The notes: generated by a model from the sequence alone, not told the origin. Numbered from the stretch's first letter, positions 24,960 through 33,438 are shown. The stretch: DNA of 64,000 nt from Mucilaginibacter_A sp041088075 (GCF_041088075.1 NZ_JBGCVY010000037.1:1-64000); one strand, 5' to 3'. A program made the numbers and translations.

Positions 24960-25358
24960 TTACAAGAATGGATTGATGATGGTCAATTGGTTTTCCACAC
25001 GCATATTGTGCTGCATATCTTCAGAATAAAGAATGGTGCAATCGGCCCGTAAAGCATCGGCAACAATTAGCGCGTCAAACAGTTGAAAATCATAACGTTC
25101 TACCAATTGAATTGCTTTTTGGATGGAGTGATGATTGGTTGGAATGAAGGTACAATACTTTAGTAAATCACTCCACAAAATCAACAACTCATGTTTTTTA
25201 TACTTAAACCGGTGTTTACAAACATTTGCTACTTCTGTTAAAACTTGGGCACAAATATTAGGATTGGTTGAAAGCAATTTTCTTGATATAATTTTCTTCG
25301 GTTCATCCTTGTCCATTAAGTACAACACAATGTTAGAATCAACAAAAATGTTATTCAT
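24960..25358 (-). CDS. PIN domain ribonuclease toxin (VapC-like)
   Basis: 132 residues. PIN-fold acidic residues are visible: Asp7 (FVDSN), Glu42 (LTEVAN), Asp95 (LFDALIVADA) and Asp114 (YSEDMQ). Family toxins cleave RNA, often initiator tRNA or rRNA, with Mg2+. The start overlaps the antitoxin stop by 8 bp, the usual antitoxin-first arrangement. Codon use is more AT-rich than in neighbouring housekeeping genes, consistent with horizontal spread. Confidence 0.88.
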   Translation of the reverse strand: MNNIFVDSNIVLYLMDKDEPKKIISRKLLSTNPNICAQVLTEVANVCKHRFKYKKHELLILWSDLLKYCTFIPTNHHSIQKAIQLVERYDFQLFDALIVADALRADCTILYSEDMQHNMRVENQLTIINPFL

Positions 25359-25596
25359 AATTGTTGGCCTCGTCCCGGTCGAACTTATAATTTTCGTGCG
25401 AAATTTGAGGGTATTTTGAATACCGCTCGTTTATCTCCTGCAATTTTTCCGGATTAAAAGGAATTTCAGTTGGTATATAAGTAGGTTGATCTTCTACAAT
25501 TTCAGAAGCTGTAATTTCAACCTTTTTTCCAATTAATTCATTTGGAAATTTTAAAACGAATGTGTTTCCTGTTACTTCTACAATTTCTCTAATCAT
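25351..25596 (-). CDS. antitoxin of the PIN-domain module
   Basis: 81 residues. A beta-rich N-terminus (MIREIVEVTGNTFVLKFPNELIGKKVEI, split by eye into two strand pairs) suggests an AbrB-like or DUF2281-like DNA-binding fold. The charged C-terminus (NPEKLQEINERYSKYPQ) would wrap the toxin. Function is assigned from its position directly before the PIN gene with an 8-bp overlap. The exact family is not certain. Confidence 0.75.
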   Translation of the reverse strand: MIREIVEVTGNTFVLKFPNELIGKKVEITASEIVEDQPTYIPTEIPFNPEKLQEINERYSKYPQISHENYKFDRDEANNYE

Positions 25597-25634
25597 AACC
25601 TAAAGTTAAGGTAATCAATTTGTAAATACAAGTT

Positions 25635-25665
25635 GATACCAATTTTATGCCGATAAAAGAAGCAT
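25635..25665 (-). repeat. solo 12-mer repeat upstream of the antitoxin
   Basis: GATACCAATTTTATGCCGA then TAAAAGAAGCATC in reverse orientation. It separates the phosphatase gene (stop at 25671) from the antitoxin promoter region. Confidence 0.9.
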
Positions 25666-25670
25666 CAAAA

Positions 25671-26108
25671 TTAATCTTTATATTTTTTGATTATATCCTT
25701 ACATCCGCCTTCAATCAAATCAAAAACGGGCGAAAAATAATGATCGTTAAAATACGGATCGGGCACTTCCTGGTCGTTTAAAAGGAGTTTTACTTTATCG
25801 CGGTCGTGCTGGTTCCGGGCGAGGGACAAAACATCGCGGCGGTTGTTTTTGTCCATCACCAAAATCAAATCAAACCCGTCGAAATCCTGCACGTTAAACT
25901 GGCGGCAAACCTGCTGGCTGATATCTACGCCACGGGTTTTAGCCTCTAAAGTAGAACGTTGGTCGGGCGCTTCGCCGATATGCCAGTTTCCGGTTCCGGC
26001 CGAATCGATTTCCCAATCCAGCCCTGCTTCTTTTACCTGCTGTTTTATGATGCCTTCTGCCAGCGGCGAACGGCAAATATTACCGAGGCAAACCATTAGT
26101 ATTTTCAT
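25671..26108 (-). CDS. low molecular weight protein-tyrosine phosphatase
   Basis: 145 residues. The P-loop CLGNICRS gives nucleophile Cys7 and Arg13. The acid loop is VPDPYFND, and the DSAGTGNWHIGEAPDQR segment is canonical. Bacterial LMW-PTPs dephosphorylate tyrosine kinases of polysaccharide export or arginine phosphate; the partner is not in the window. The VKEAGL codons match a dispersed repeat core except at the last base. Confidence 0.93.
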   Translation of the reverse strand: MKILMVCLGNICRSPLAEGIIKQQVKEAGLDWEIDSAGTGNWHIGEAPDQRSTLEAKTRGVDISQQVCRQFNVQDFDGFDLILVMDKNNRRDVLSLARNQHDRDKVKLLLNDQEVPDPYFNDHYFSPVFDLIEGGCKDIIKKYKD

Positions 26109-26115
26109 GTGCGAG

Positions 26116-26199
26116 AGGTAAAAGGTTAAGGGTGGAAAGGCGAAAGGTAAGAAATAGAAAAGTTCCTCCTTTTTCCTTTCGCCTCTAAACCTTTTACCT
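26116..26199. repeat. AGGTAAAAGG inverted repeat, terminator-like
   Basis: AGGTAAAAGGTTAAGGGTGG with AAAGGCGAAAGG at the left, and CCTTTCGCCT with AAACCTTTTACCT at the right, form a long imperfect hairpin between the nuclease stop and the phosphatase start. Similar AAAGG/CCTTT palindromes are, from memory, common intergenic repeats in this phylum. Confidence 0.65.
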
Positions 26200-26202
26200 T
26201 AA

Positions 26203-26994
26203 TCATCCAAATAATTCATTTAAAATCCCCGCCAAACGGATGCCACCTTTTAACAACTGCTGATTGGCAATAGCGATGTGATCGAACGTATAGCGATAAC
26301 TTAAATGGGCTTCCGGTTTAATTTCCGCATACAGTTTTTCCGAAATCTGGTTCGATTCGTACAGCCATTTGCTGATGTCGTCGTGCTGCAAAGCCGTGCG
26401 CTGCTCTTTGGTGCTGTGGTTGATCCAGGCTGTGTATTCGGTATAGCTCAATTGTTCGTCGTCAATCAGGTTAGAATCCCAAACGGCGTGCAAATTGGTC
26501 GGTCTGTTAAACCAGAACAATTTTACGTCGTTTCCGCCTTTGTCTGCTGTATGCGCGGTGTGCATGGGCTGGTGCACATCGCCAACAATGTGGATGAGCA
26601 AGCGTAAATACAGTTGCTTTTTGCCTTGCTCCAGGTTTTTGTTTTTAAGCTGCGCAATAATCAGGTTGAGCTTGGTGTAAGCATCAACTGCCGTGTCCTG
26701 CTTTAAAAAAACCTGCATTTCCGGATAAGAGTAAGGCTTGTCAAAATCTATATAATGCCAGGGCGACAAATAGCTGTAAGCCGGGTCGGATTTGATAAAA
26801 TCAGCCCAGGTGCTGGCCATCGCTACGGATTCATCACCCAAAATCAATTGAATGTTTTTGCGTGCTTTTTTGGTGAGGTAACTATCGGCAATTTGCCCTA
26901 CTACACGGTGGCCCAACATCCCCCAAGCCATCGTTTGCAGCGGCAGATAAGAAAAAAACAGTGCTAAAAGAAGTATGCCTAATTTGTTTTTCAT
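26203..26994 (-). CDS. secreted S1/P1 nuclease
   Basis: 263 residues. A signal peptide (1-23, ending TMA) is cleaved to expose Trp24 (WGMLGHR), which in this family provides the N-terminal zinc ligand. Further ligands are in TWADFIKSD, SPWHYIDF, HIVGDVHQPMH and HAVWDSNLI. It hydrolyses single-stranded RNA and DNA to 5'-nucleotides in the periplasm. The signal peptide codons ILLLA coincide with a variant repeat (26965-26976). The downstream hairpin is a repeat. Confidence 0.92.
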   Translation of the reverse strand: MKNKLGILLLALFFSYLPLQTMAWGMLGHRVVGQIADSYLTKKARKNIQLILGDESVAMASTWADFIKSDPAYSYLSPWHYIDFDKPYSYPEMQVFLKQDTAVDAYTKLNLIIAQLKNKNLEQGKKQLYLRLLIHIVGDVHQPMHTAHTADKGGNDVKLFWFNRPTNLHAVWDSNLIDDEQLSYTEYTAWINHSTKEQRTALQHDDISKWLYESNQISEKLYAEIKPEAHLSYRYTFDHIAIANQQLLKGGIRLAGILNELFG

Positions 26995-26999
26995 GGTAA

Positions 27000-27500
27000 T
27001 TATAACGGTTTTGGTTTGCAGGTAATTTTTTGGGTGAGGTGGATATCAAACGGAACAGTGCTCGAAAAACTGATGACATGCAGCAATGTGTCGGTCTCTT
27101 TCTTCAGCTTAAACAATTCTTCGTACACGCCAATGTGGAAACAACCAGTGTTTTTCAGGCTGAAATCCGGGTTGCAGTACAAACCGCGGACACGTAACGT
27201 ATCGTGGTGCAGCTCGTATTTTCCCCGCACATATTCTTTCCATTTATGCTGGTTCATGCAACTATCGGTGCCATAGTTTACTTTGCTGTAATTATCGGTG
27301 GTGATATAAATCGAGTCGCAACTGATGCGGAACTGGTACAAAGTATAGTTCAGCAATTTGCTTTGTAAACGCACCGAATCCTGCTTCCATTCGCCCTGTA
27401 AAAAAATAACGCCGGGACGCTGCACCGCCTGGTTAAACCGGCAGGAGGCCAGCAGCGCAACAAAAAATGGCAGGTAAAAGAAGTATCGTATTTTTTGCAT
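27000..27500 (-). CDS. uncharacterised lipoprotein next to fumC
   Basis: 166 residues with lipobox LLASC (Cys20). The mature part is mainly beta-strand with several Cys, for example CDSIYITTDNYSKVNYGTD and CNPDFSLKNTGCF. I do not recognise a domain. It sits 5 bp before the nuclease gene and 59 bp after fumC on the same strand. This neighbour position is, as I recall, conserved in relatives, but a link to fumarase is only positional. Its signal-peptide codons RYFFYL are a variant repeat copy (27475-27486). Confidence 0.75.
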   Translation of the reverse strand: MQKIRYFFYLPFFVALLASCRFNQAVQRPGVIFLQGEWKQDSVRLQSKLLNYTLYQFRISCDSIYITTDNYSKVNYGTDSCMNQHKWKEYVRGKYELHHDTLRVRGLYCNPDFSLKNTGCFHIGVYEELFKLKKETDTLLHVISFSSTVPFDIHLTQKITCKPKPL

Positions 27501-27515
27501 GTAAAAGAAGCAAGG

Positions 27516-27541
27516 AAAAACTCCTCATTTTTTGGAGAGGG
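27516..27541 (-). terminator. possible fumC terminator
   Basis: On the minus strand CTCC and GGAG flank AAAAAATGA and are followed by TTTTT. The stem is short. A truncated repeat copy (TAAAAGAAGCAA, 27502-27513) lies just beyond it. Confidence 0.4.
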
Positions 27542-27559
27542 ATTTGTGTTGAGGCCAAT

Positions 27560-28957
27560 CTATTTCAATCCGCCAATCATATCTTCCGGGCGAACCCATT
27601 CGTCAAACTGTTCATTGGTTAATAAGCCCAAACCAATTGCCGCTTCGCGCAACGATTGGTTTTCTTTCAAAGCCGTTTTTGCAATTTTTGCCGCGTTTTC
27701 GTAACCAATATGCGGGTTTAAAGCGGTAACCAGCATCAGCGAATTTTCTAAATGCTTTTTGATGCCTTCGTAATTTGGGGTGATACCAACCGCACAATGA
27801 TCGTTAAAAGAAACGCAGGCATCGCCAATTAAACGTGCCGATTGTAAAAAATTGGCCGCCATCACCGGTTTAAAAACGTTCAACTCGTAATGTCCGTTCG
27901 AACCGCCGATCGAAATCGTAACATCGTTGCCCATTACTTGCGCCGAAACCATCGTTACCGCTTCGTTTTGGGTTGGGTTGACTTTTCCCGGCATAATGGA
28001 AGAACCAGGTTCGTTATCCGGAATGTGGATTTCGCCAATGCCCGAACGCGGACCGGAAGCCAGCATCCGGATATCGTTTGCAATCTTCATCAACGAAACC
28101 GCGATCTGTTTTAATGCGCCGTGCGATTCTACCAAAGCATCGTGCGCAGCCAAAGCTTCAAATTTATTTTCCGCGGTACGGAAGGGAAGTCCGGTAAATT
28201 TGGCAATGTAATCAGCCACTTTTACATCGTAACCCTTTGGCGTGTTGATGCCGGTTCCAACCGCCGTTCCGCCTAAAGCCAGTTCAGAAAGATGATCCAA
28301 CGTGTTGCGCAACGCTTTCAAACCGTGCGTTAACTGCGAAGCATAACCCGAAAACTCCTGGCCCAAAGTAAGCGGCGTAGCGTCCATCAAATGTGTACGG
28401 CCAATTTTGACCACGCTTTTAAACTCTTCAGCTTTTGCCTGAAGCGTGTCCCGTAATTTCTCCACGCCCGGAATCGTTGTTTCCATCACCACTTTGTAAG
28501 CCGCAATGTGCATCGCCGTTGGGTAAGTATCGTTTGAAGATTGCGATTTGTTCACGTCATCGTTCGGGTGGATAAAAGTTTTGCCTTCGCCCAGCGCATT
28601 TCCCTGCAAAACGTACGCGCGGTTGGCAATCACTTCGTTCAAATTCATGTTCGATTGCGTACCCGAACCCGTTTGCCAAATCACCAGCGGAAATTCACCG
28701 GCCAGTTTTCCTTCCAAAATCTCATCGCAAACCTGCGCAATTAGATCGCGTTTTTCGGCAGGCAAAACACCCAGATCTGTGTTGGTAAAAGCGGCCGCCT
28801 TTTTTAAATAAGCAAAAGCTTCGATAATTTCGACGGGCATACTTGCCGCCGGGCCGATTTTAAAATTGTTGCGCGAACGCTCGGTTTGTGCGCCCCAGTA
28901 TTTATCGGCAGGCACTTGCACCGCGCCCATCGTATCGTATTCGGTTCTGAAACTCAT
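27560..28957 (-). CDS. fumC: class II fumarate hydratase
   Basis: 465 residues, full length. It interconverts fumarate and malate in the TCA cycle without an iron-sulfur cluster. Signatures are GSGTQSNMNLNEVIANRA, KIGRTHLMDATPLTLGQEFSGYA, the catalytic loop GSSIMPGKVNP, and C-terminal LREAAIGLGLLTNEQFDEWV. A -7-like TAAATTTG lies 22 bp before the start on the minus strand. Confidence 0.96.
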   Translation of the reverse strand: MSFRTEYDTMGAVQVPADKYWGAQTERSRNNFKIGPAASMPVEIIEAFAYLKKAAAFTNTDLGVLPAEKRDLIAQVCDEILEGKLAGEFPLVIWQTGSGTQSNMNLNEVIANRAYVLQGNALGEGKTFIHPNDDVNKSQSSNDTYPTAMHIAAYKVVMETTIPGVEKLRDTLQAKAEEFKSVVKIGRTHLMDATPLTLGQEFSGYASQLTHGLKALRNTLDHLSELALGGTAVGTGINTPKGYDVKVADYIAKFTGLPFRTAENKFEALAAHDALVESHGALKQIAVSLMKIANDIRMLASGPRSGIGEIHIPDNEPGSSIMPGKVNPTQNEAVTMVSAQVMGNDVTISIGGSNGHYELNVFKPVMAANFLQSARLIGDACVSFNDHCAVGITPNYEGIKKHLENSLMLVTALNPHIGYENAAKIAKTALKENQSLREAAIGLGLLTNEQFDEWVRPEDMIGGLK

Positions 28958-29098
28958 GGTTTTAATTCGATTGTAGCGCCAAATTTAGGGCTAAATCTAA
29001 AAGCAACGCTATAATCTTTAAGAAAATTACAAAGAAGGTTGAGCAAAGACCAGGAGCGGCGAGCGGGGATTTTTGAAGTTTAAAAGAGCGGAATTACA

Positions 29099-29142
29099 AT
29101 GCTTCTTTTACCAGGCAAATTTTAGTGCGATAAAAGAAGCAT
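29099..29142. repeat. short paired 12-mer element
   Basis: ATGCTTCTTTTA and TAAAAGAAGCAT as exact inverted arms around 20 bases (CCAGGCAAATTTTAGTGCGA). It is nested inside a second inverted repeat (GCGAGCGGGGA at about 29058, TCGCTCCCCGC at about 29170). Confidence 0.93.
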
Positions 29143-29193
29143 CCTGTTTTTTCTTCGCTCCTAAATCTTCGCTCCCCGCTCTTTTTAAATTTT

Positions 29194-29276
29194 GGGCGTG
29201 CCCCTGCGGGTCGGGCTTTCCGTTCCAAGTCCTCGCTCGTGCCTCGATGTGGGCTTTCCACTGCAATCCCTCACGC
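29194..29276. repeat. structured GGGCGTG...CACGC repeat
   Basis: An 83-bp GC-rich island with GGGCGTG at one end and CACGC at the other, and blocks GGGTCGGGCTTTCCG, CCTCGCTCGTGCCTCG and GGGCTTTCCACTGCAATCCC. I recall near-identical blocks scattered in many Bacteroidota intergenic regions. It may be a REP-like element or a structured RNA. No ORF in it looks coding. Confidence 0.6.
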
Positions 29277-29433
29277 GGCAAAGCGCCTACCTGCAAAGTT
29301 CAAATCTTTGCGCCGTTCAAAAAATAAAAAACTACCGGTAAAAAAAGCATCAGCCAATTGAAACTTTTCCCCCGGTTTACGTAAGATAATATCTTAATTT
29401 CGCCACCGTTTTTACCAACAGATTTTGCTTTTA

Positions 29434-30639
29434 ATGAGATTCCAGAACTACCTTCTACCAGTTGCGGCTGCTTTACTTCTACTGTCCGCCTGTTCCAAAA
29501 ATAAAAAAACACCACAAGAAGTGGTTGCCGAAACGCCCTTCGATACCACTTCAATCTTAAAATATAATCCGAAAAACGCCGATAAAAGGATTGATGCCTT
29601 TATGCAAAACCTGCACAAGCACAGCGGTTTTAACGGTAATGTTTTGGTGGCCAAAAAAGGGAAAATTTTGTACGAAAACGCTTTCGGCTGGGCCAATTAT
29701 TTAACGCGCGACAGCCTGAAAGTGAATTACCAGTTCGAGCTGGCTTCGGTTACTAAAACTTTAACTTCCACCGCTATTTTAATGTTGATGGAGCAGGGCA
29801 AGCTCAAATTAGACCAAAACGTCAAAGATTTTTTTCCGAATTTCCCGTACGACGGCATTACCATCCGCTTGCTGTTAACGCACCGTTCGGGGATGATGAA
29901 CTATGTTTATTTTACCGATGATGTTTTTCGGAAAGAGCACCGCGACCAGCGCAAAGGTTTAAACAATGCGCAGGAAATGGCTTTGATCGCACAATACAAA
30001 CCCGCACCTTTTAACAAACCGAACGTGCGTTTTTTGTACAACAACTCCAACTTTATGGTTTTGGGCGCGATCATTGAAAAAGTAACCGGCATACCTTACG
30101 CGCAATACATGAAAGAAAACGTGTTTAAACCGGCAGAAATGAACAATACGGCCGTTTATTCCAAAGCGGTTTATGATAAAATTCCCGTTCGTGTGGTTGG
30201 CCACGATCGTAACAGTTGGCGTTATTCGGTTGCGCAAAACTTTTTGGATGGCCCCGTTGGTGATAAAGGCATTTACAGCACGGTTGAAGATTTGTATTTG
30301 TTTGACCGCGCCATGCGTGCCGGCCGTTTGTTAAAACAGCAAACCCAGGATTCGGCTTATACGCCTCGAAACCCAATGGTTCACGGTCATTTTAATTATG
30401 GCTACGGCTGGCGGATTTTTGAAGCACCGGGACAAAAAGTGGTTTACCATACCGGCTGGTGGCACGGTTTCCGGCATATTTTTGTACGCGATTTAAAAAA
30501 CGATGTAACCATTGTTTTGTTAGGAAATTTGGTGAACGGAAGTTTGCTGCATTTGGATGATTTATTCAGGATTACCGGAATGCCAATCATCAGAAAAAGC
30601 GCTTACACCGGAACTGGCGACGAAGCTGAAGACCAATAA
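29434..30639 (+). CDS. serine hydrolase lipoprotein (beta-lactamase/DD-peptidase fold)
   Basis: 401 residues from ATG 29434. Lipobox LLSAC gives Cys20, so it is membrane anchored. Active-site signatures are SVTK (Ser and Lys, in ELASVTKTLTS), YNNSN (Tyr motif) and HTGWWHG (third motif, replacing KTG). The family (class C-like, PF00144) covers D-aminopeptidases, esterases and penicillin-binding relatives; the real substrate is unknown. The gap to ybaB is only a 24-bp repeat, so the two may be cotranscribed. Confidence 0.88.
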   Translation: MRFQNYLLPVAAALLLLSACSKNKKTPQEVVAETPFDTTSILKYNPKNADKRIDAFMQNLHKHSGFNGNVLVAKKGKILYENAFGWANYLTRDSLKVNYQFELASVTKTLTSTAILMLMEQGKLKLDQNVKDFFPNFPYDGITIRLLLTHRSGMMNYVYFTDDVFRKEHRDQRKGLNNAQEMALIAQYKPAPFNKPNVRFLYNNSNFMVLGAIIEKVTGIPYAQYMKENVFKPAEMNNTAVYSKAVYDKIPVRVVGHDRNSWRYSVAQNFLDGPVGDKGIYSTVEDLYLFDRAMRAGRLLKQQTQDSAYTPRNPMVHGHFNYGYGWRIFEAPGQKVVYHTGWWHGFRHIFVRDLKNDVTIVLLGNLVNGSLLHLDDLFRITGMPIIRKSAYTGTGDEAEDQ

Positions 30640-30640
30640 A

Positions 30641-30662
30641 TTTACACCGATAAAAACAGTAT
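30641..30662 (-). repeat. sister-form repeat filling the gap before ybaB
   Basis: TTTACACCGA then TAAAAACAGTAT. It occupies the entire space between the hydrolase stop and the ybaB ATG, so it would form the ybaB translation-initiation region. Confidence 0.88.
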
Positions 30663-30663
30663 T

Positions 30664-30978
30664 ATGTTTGATAAACTATTTGAAGCACAGCAAAAAGCAG
30701 ACGAAGTAAAAAAGCGGTTGGATAACATCACCGTAAAAGGGACCGCCGAAAACGGAAAAATTACGGTTACGGCAAATGGCAATAAACAGGTTCAAACGAT
30801 CAGCATTAACGAAGAATTTTACAAGGAAGCTGACCGCGAAGAACTGGAAGAATTGTTGGCCGTTGCCGTAAACAAAGCCATAGAACAAGCCGAAAACCTA
30901 AACCAGGCCGAAATGGCGGCCATGACCAAAAACATGTTTGGCGATTTAGGCGAGCTGGGCAATCTTTTCGGTAAGTAA
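30664..30978 (+). CDS. YbaB/EbfC family nucleoid-associated protein
   Basis: 104 residues. The core reads MFDKLFEAQQKADEVKKRL, VTANGNKQVQTISI and EELEELLAVAVNKAIEQAE, with a C-terminal Met- and Gly-rich tail (MTKNMFGDLGELGNLFGK). Family members form dimers that bind DNA and compact or protect it. It is usually beside dnaX-recR; here it follows a serine hydrolase, so its context is atypical. Confidence 0.92.
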   Translation: MFDKLFEAQQKADEVKKRLDNITVKGTAENGKITVTANGNKQVQTISINEEFYKEADREELEELLAVAVNKAIEQAENLNQAEMAAMTKNMFGDLGELGNLFGK

Positions 30979-31021
30979 CGTGTTTGGTGTTTAAACATCA
31001 GCAATTAAACACACAGAAAAC

Positions 31022-31699
31022 ATGAAAGTTACCTATTACGGCCACGCCACCATTTTGCTGGAAACCGAAAAAGCAAAATTGCTGTTCGACCCTTTTATCA
31101 CGCCAAACAAACTGGCAAAAGGTGTGGATATTGATGCCATCAAACCCGATTATATTTTGTTGACCCATGGCCATGTTGACCACGTTGCCGATTTGTTCAC
31201 CATTCAAACCAACAGCAACGCAACCGTAATTTGCATTGCCGAAATACAAAGCTGGTTAAACAATAACGATGTAGAAAAAGTACACGGCATGAACATCGGC
31301 GGAAGTTTTAATTTTGATTTTGGCCGTGTAAAAATGGTGAATGCCATTCATTCCAGTTCGATGCCTGACGGAACTTATGGCGGAAACCCGGCCGGTTATG
31401 TTGTTTATGCTGATGGCAAAAAAATATATGTTGCCGGTGATACCGCTTTAACCTACGATATGAAGTTGCTGGAAGGTGAAAAGTTAAACTGGGCTTTTCT
31501 ACCAATCGGCGATAACTACACGATGGGCATAGACGATGCCGTTAAAGCAGCTTTTTTTATCAACTGTAAAAATATTATTGGTGTACACTTTGATACTTTT
31601 CCGGCCATTAAATTAGACCATGAAGCAGCAAAAGCCAAATTTGCCAATGTTGGTTTAAATTTTGTTTTGCCGGAGATAGGGCAAACGATAGCGTTGTAA
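31022..31699 (+). CDS. UPF0173 metal-dependent hydrolase (metallo-beta-lactamase fold)
   Basis: 225 residues, full length. Metal site: His in YYGHAT, HGHVDH (LLTHGHVDHVAD), His in VNAIHSSS and Asp in YVAGDTAL, then FLPIGDNYTMGIDDAV and a C-terminal HFDTFPAIK. The family hydrolyses phosphoester or ester bonds; no specific substrate is known. It starts 43 bp after ybaB and is followed by a strong terminator. Confidence 0.93.
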   Translation: MKVTYYGHATILLETEKAKLLFDPFITPNKLAKGVDIDAIKPDYILLTHGHVDHVADLFTIQTNSNATVICIAEIQSWLNNNDVEKVHGMNIGGSFNFDFGRVKMVNAIHSSSMPDGTYGGNPAGYVVYADGKKIYVAGDTALTYDMKLLEGEKLNWAFLPIGDNYTMGIDDAVKAAFFINCKNIIGVHFDTFPAIKLDHEAAKAKFANVGLNFVLPEIGQTIAL

Positions 31700-31703
31700 A
31701 AAC

Positions 31704-31738
31704 AAAAAGTACCGGAGAAAATTTCCGGGACTTTTTTT
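31704..31738 (+). terminator. rho-independent terminator
   Basis: AAAGTACCGGA pairs with TTCCGGGACTTT around GAAAA, followed by seven T. Confidence 0.85.
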
Positions 31739-31769
31739 ATGTTCAACTCGTGCAGAAACTTACAACTCT

Positions 31770-32315
31770 TTAATGGGCTTCTTGCAATTCCTGAACCTGC
31801 GGGAAATCAATAGCAAATTGCGTGATCCCATACAAGTAATTAGAAATAGTTTTATCACCAATTACGATCACGATGTCAATGATGTTGGCTTCAGTATAAC
31901 CTGCATTCAGCAACGCATCTGTTAAATGCCTTGCCGGATTGCCGCGGGTAATGGTAACTTCTTTCACAAATTTTGCAAGAGCATCAAATTTAGCATCAAA
32001 ACTTGCTTCTCCGCTGCGGATTTCCAGGATTTGGTCATTGGTAAATCCGTTCATTTTACCTAAACCAGTATGTGCGGCAAGGCAGTATTTGCAATCGTTT
32101 ACCTGGCTTACTACCAGGTTAATGATTTCCCTTTCTTTGGCCTTTAAAGTTGATTTCCTGTTTTGCAAGGCGATATAATCGGCCAAAGCGGTTTCGTTTT
32201 TTGCAAAATAGGCATAAAGGTTTGGAACCATGCCGATCGCGCTTTGAAGATGGTCAAAAATGTTCTGATTGTTTACAGATACTTCTTCTCTTGCGGGAAC
32301 ATTGAATACGCTCAT
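31770..32315 (-). CDS. carboxymuconolactone decarboxylase / AhpD-like protein
   Basis: 181 residues. The redox motif is CKYCLAAHTGLGKM, i.e. CxxC with the following His, as in AhpD-type alkylhydroperoxidases. Helices around EREIINLVVSQVND support the fold. Members reduce peroxides or act on gamma-carboxymuconolactone; the CxxC argues for a peroxidase-related role. It stands alone on the minus strand, separated from the next gene by a paired repeat. Confidence 0.88.
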   Translation of the reverse strand: MSVFNVPAREEVSVNNQNIFDHLQSAIGMVPNLYAYFAKNETALADYIALQNRKSTLKAKEREIINLVVSQVNDCKYCLAAHTGLGKMNGFTNDQILEIRSGEASFDAKFDALAKFVKEVTITRGNPARHLTDALLNAGYTEANIIDIVIVIGDKTISNYLYGITQFAIDFPQVQELQEAH

Positions 32316-32460
32316 GTTAATAAATTTAATATTTACATAAGTAGACGGAACAGGTGCGCTTTCCTTACAAGCAAGAACACAGTTTTCGTATTCTTTTAAT
32401 AAACTGACATCCTCTTGAAAAACCTGTTTAATGGTTTAATTTATATGAGAAAAAATGATG

Positions 32461-32552
32461 ATGCTTCTTTTACCCTATAAAAATTGGTATCCGTATCAAT
32501 CTAAATAAACCAAAATTGAATACTTACAATTTTTAAGTGATAAAAGAAGCAT
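32461..32552. repeat. paired 12-mer element (MITE-like)
   Basis: Left arm ATGCTTCTTTTA, CCCTATAAAAATTGGTAT. Right arm TTACAATTTTTAAGTGA, TAAAAGAAGCAT. 92 bp in the 300-bp gap between the AhpD-like and Rid genes. GAGAAAAAATGATG precedes the left arm, like the ACAAGAAAAAATG flank of siblings. Confidence 0.93.
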
Positions 32553-32614
32553 CGGAAAATATATTAAATTGTTATGAAAAAAGCCGGGTTCGCGGAAGCA
32601 GACCAGCAATTTCA

Positions 32615-33049
32615 TCATGCTTTTTTTGCAGCTATAATTTCAACTTCCACCAGCATGTTGGGCCATCCCAATTCTGCTACAATCAACAAAGTTGAAACTG
32701 TTTTGGTATCGCCCAAAAAGCTTTTTCTGGTCATCGAATACTCCGGAATATCTTTGGTATTGGTTAAATACTGCGTTATTTTAACGATGTTTTCTACACC
32801 CATATCGGCAGCTTTTAAAAGCGAGATTATGCTTTGCCAGGCAAGTTCACTTTGCGCTTTTATACCATCAGGGACTTCCCCGTTTATTGATAAGCCCGGC
32901 ATACCGGAGGTATACAGCCACCGGTAACCGCTTCCAACTCCGGAAGCGTCATTAAACGATCCCATTTGTTTGGCAATTCCAATATCATAATGCTGGATTT
33001 CAGTACTGTTTTGTGCTTGCTCCAGGCCATTTTGTTCATTTTTTTCCAT
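32615..33049 (-). CDS. Rid family (YjgF/YER057c/UK114) protein
   Basis: 144 residues. The trimer-forming fold is recognisable: YRWLYTSGMPGLSINGEVPDG, AWQSIISLLKAADMGVENIVKITQYLTN and the C-terminal LGWPNMLVEVEIIAAKK. In RidA an Arg before the last strand (ARSxVxV) binds the imine substrate; here that stretch reads KTVSTLLIVAEL with no Arg. Classical imine deaminase activity is therefore doubtful and it may be a different Rid subfamily. Confidence 0.85.
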   Translation of the reverse strand: MEKNEQNGLEQAQNSTEIQHYDIGIAKQMGSFNDASGVGSGYRWLYTSGMPGLSINGEVPDGIKAQSELAWQSIISLLKAADMGVENIVKITQYLTNTKDIPEYSMTRKSFLGDTKTVSTLLIVAELGWPNMLVEVEIIAAKKA

Positions 33050-33195
33050 AATATAAGTCGGGTGTGATTTTGATAGGTGCGTTGATCGTGATCTTCTTTG
33101 TATAATTTATTTTAGAAGTAGTCGTATTCCGATTGATTTCCTTACAACAGGTATTTTATTTGTAAATAAGTATTCCGGTTTTGTTTGAAGTTTGT

Positions 33196-33284
33196 ATGCT
33201 TCTTTTACCCTATAAAAATTGGTATTTGCACCAAGCAAAACAAATTTCAAGTAACCACCAATTTTTATAGGGTAAAAGAAGCAT
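33196..33284. repeat. paired 12-mer element (MITE-like)
   Basis: 89 bp. The left arm ATGCTTCTTTTA, CCCTATAAAAATTGGT and the right arm ACCAATTTTTATAGGG, TAAAAGAAGCAT are perfect inverted copies over 28 bp. Read outward from the right arm, the flank (GGCAA, then AAAAAAG, then TACAAG and GTTTAAT) is shared with the elements at 53500 and 60087. Confidence 0.95.
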
Positions 33285-33402
33285 TGCCCTTTTTTCTTGT
33301 ATGGATTAAACAGCCTCTAAAGTTTAATTTTCGGCAGCAGTTAAAGCAAATTAATTTTTGAATTATTAGCTCTGTTTTTATTTATGAAATTATTTCTAAC
33401 AC

Positions 33403-33438
33403 AAAAAAAGAGATGCCCTTTTGAGACACCTCTTTTTA
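33403..33438 (-). terminator. glgC terminator
   Basis: On the minus strand AAAAAGAGGTG and CATCTCTTTTTTT form a stem around TCTCAAAAGGG. It lies 24 bp after the glgC stop. Confidence 0.8.

Larger units (their letters stand above)
28958..29433. other. 476-bp repeat-filled intergenic region
   Basis: No gene. From left to right it holds the fumC leader, a GAGCGGCGAGCGGGGA / CGCTCCCCGCTC inverted pair flanking a paired 12-mer element, a structured GGGCGTG...CACGC repeat, and a solo repeat variant TACCGGTAAAAAAAGCATC at 29333-29351. Confidence 0.7.
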
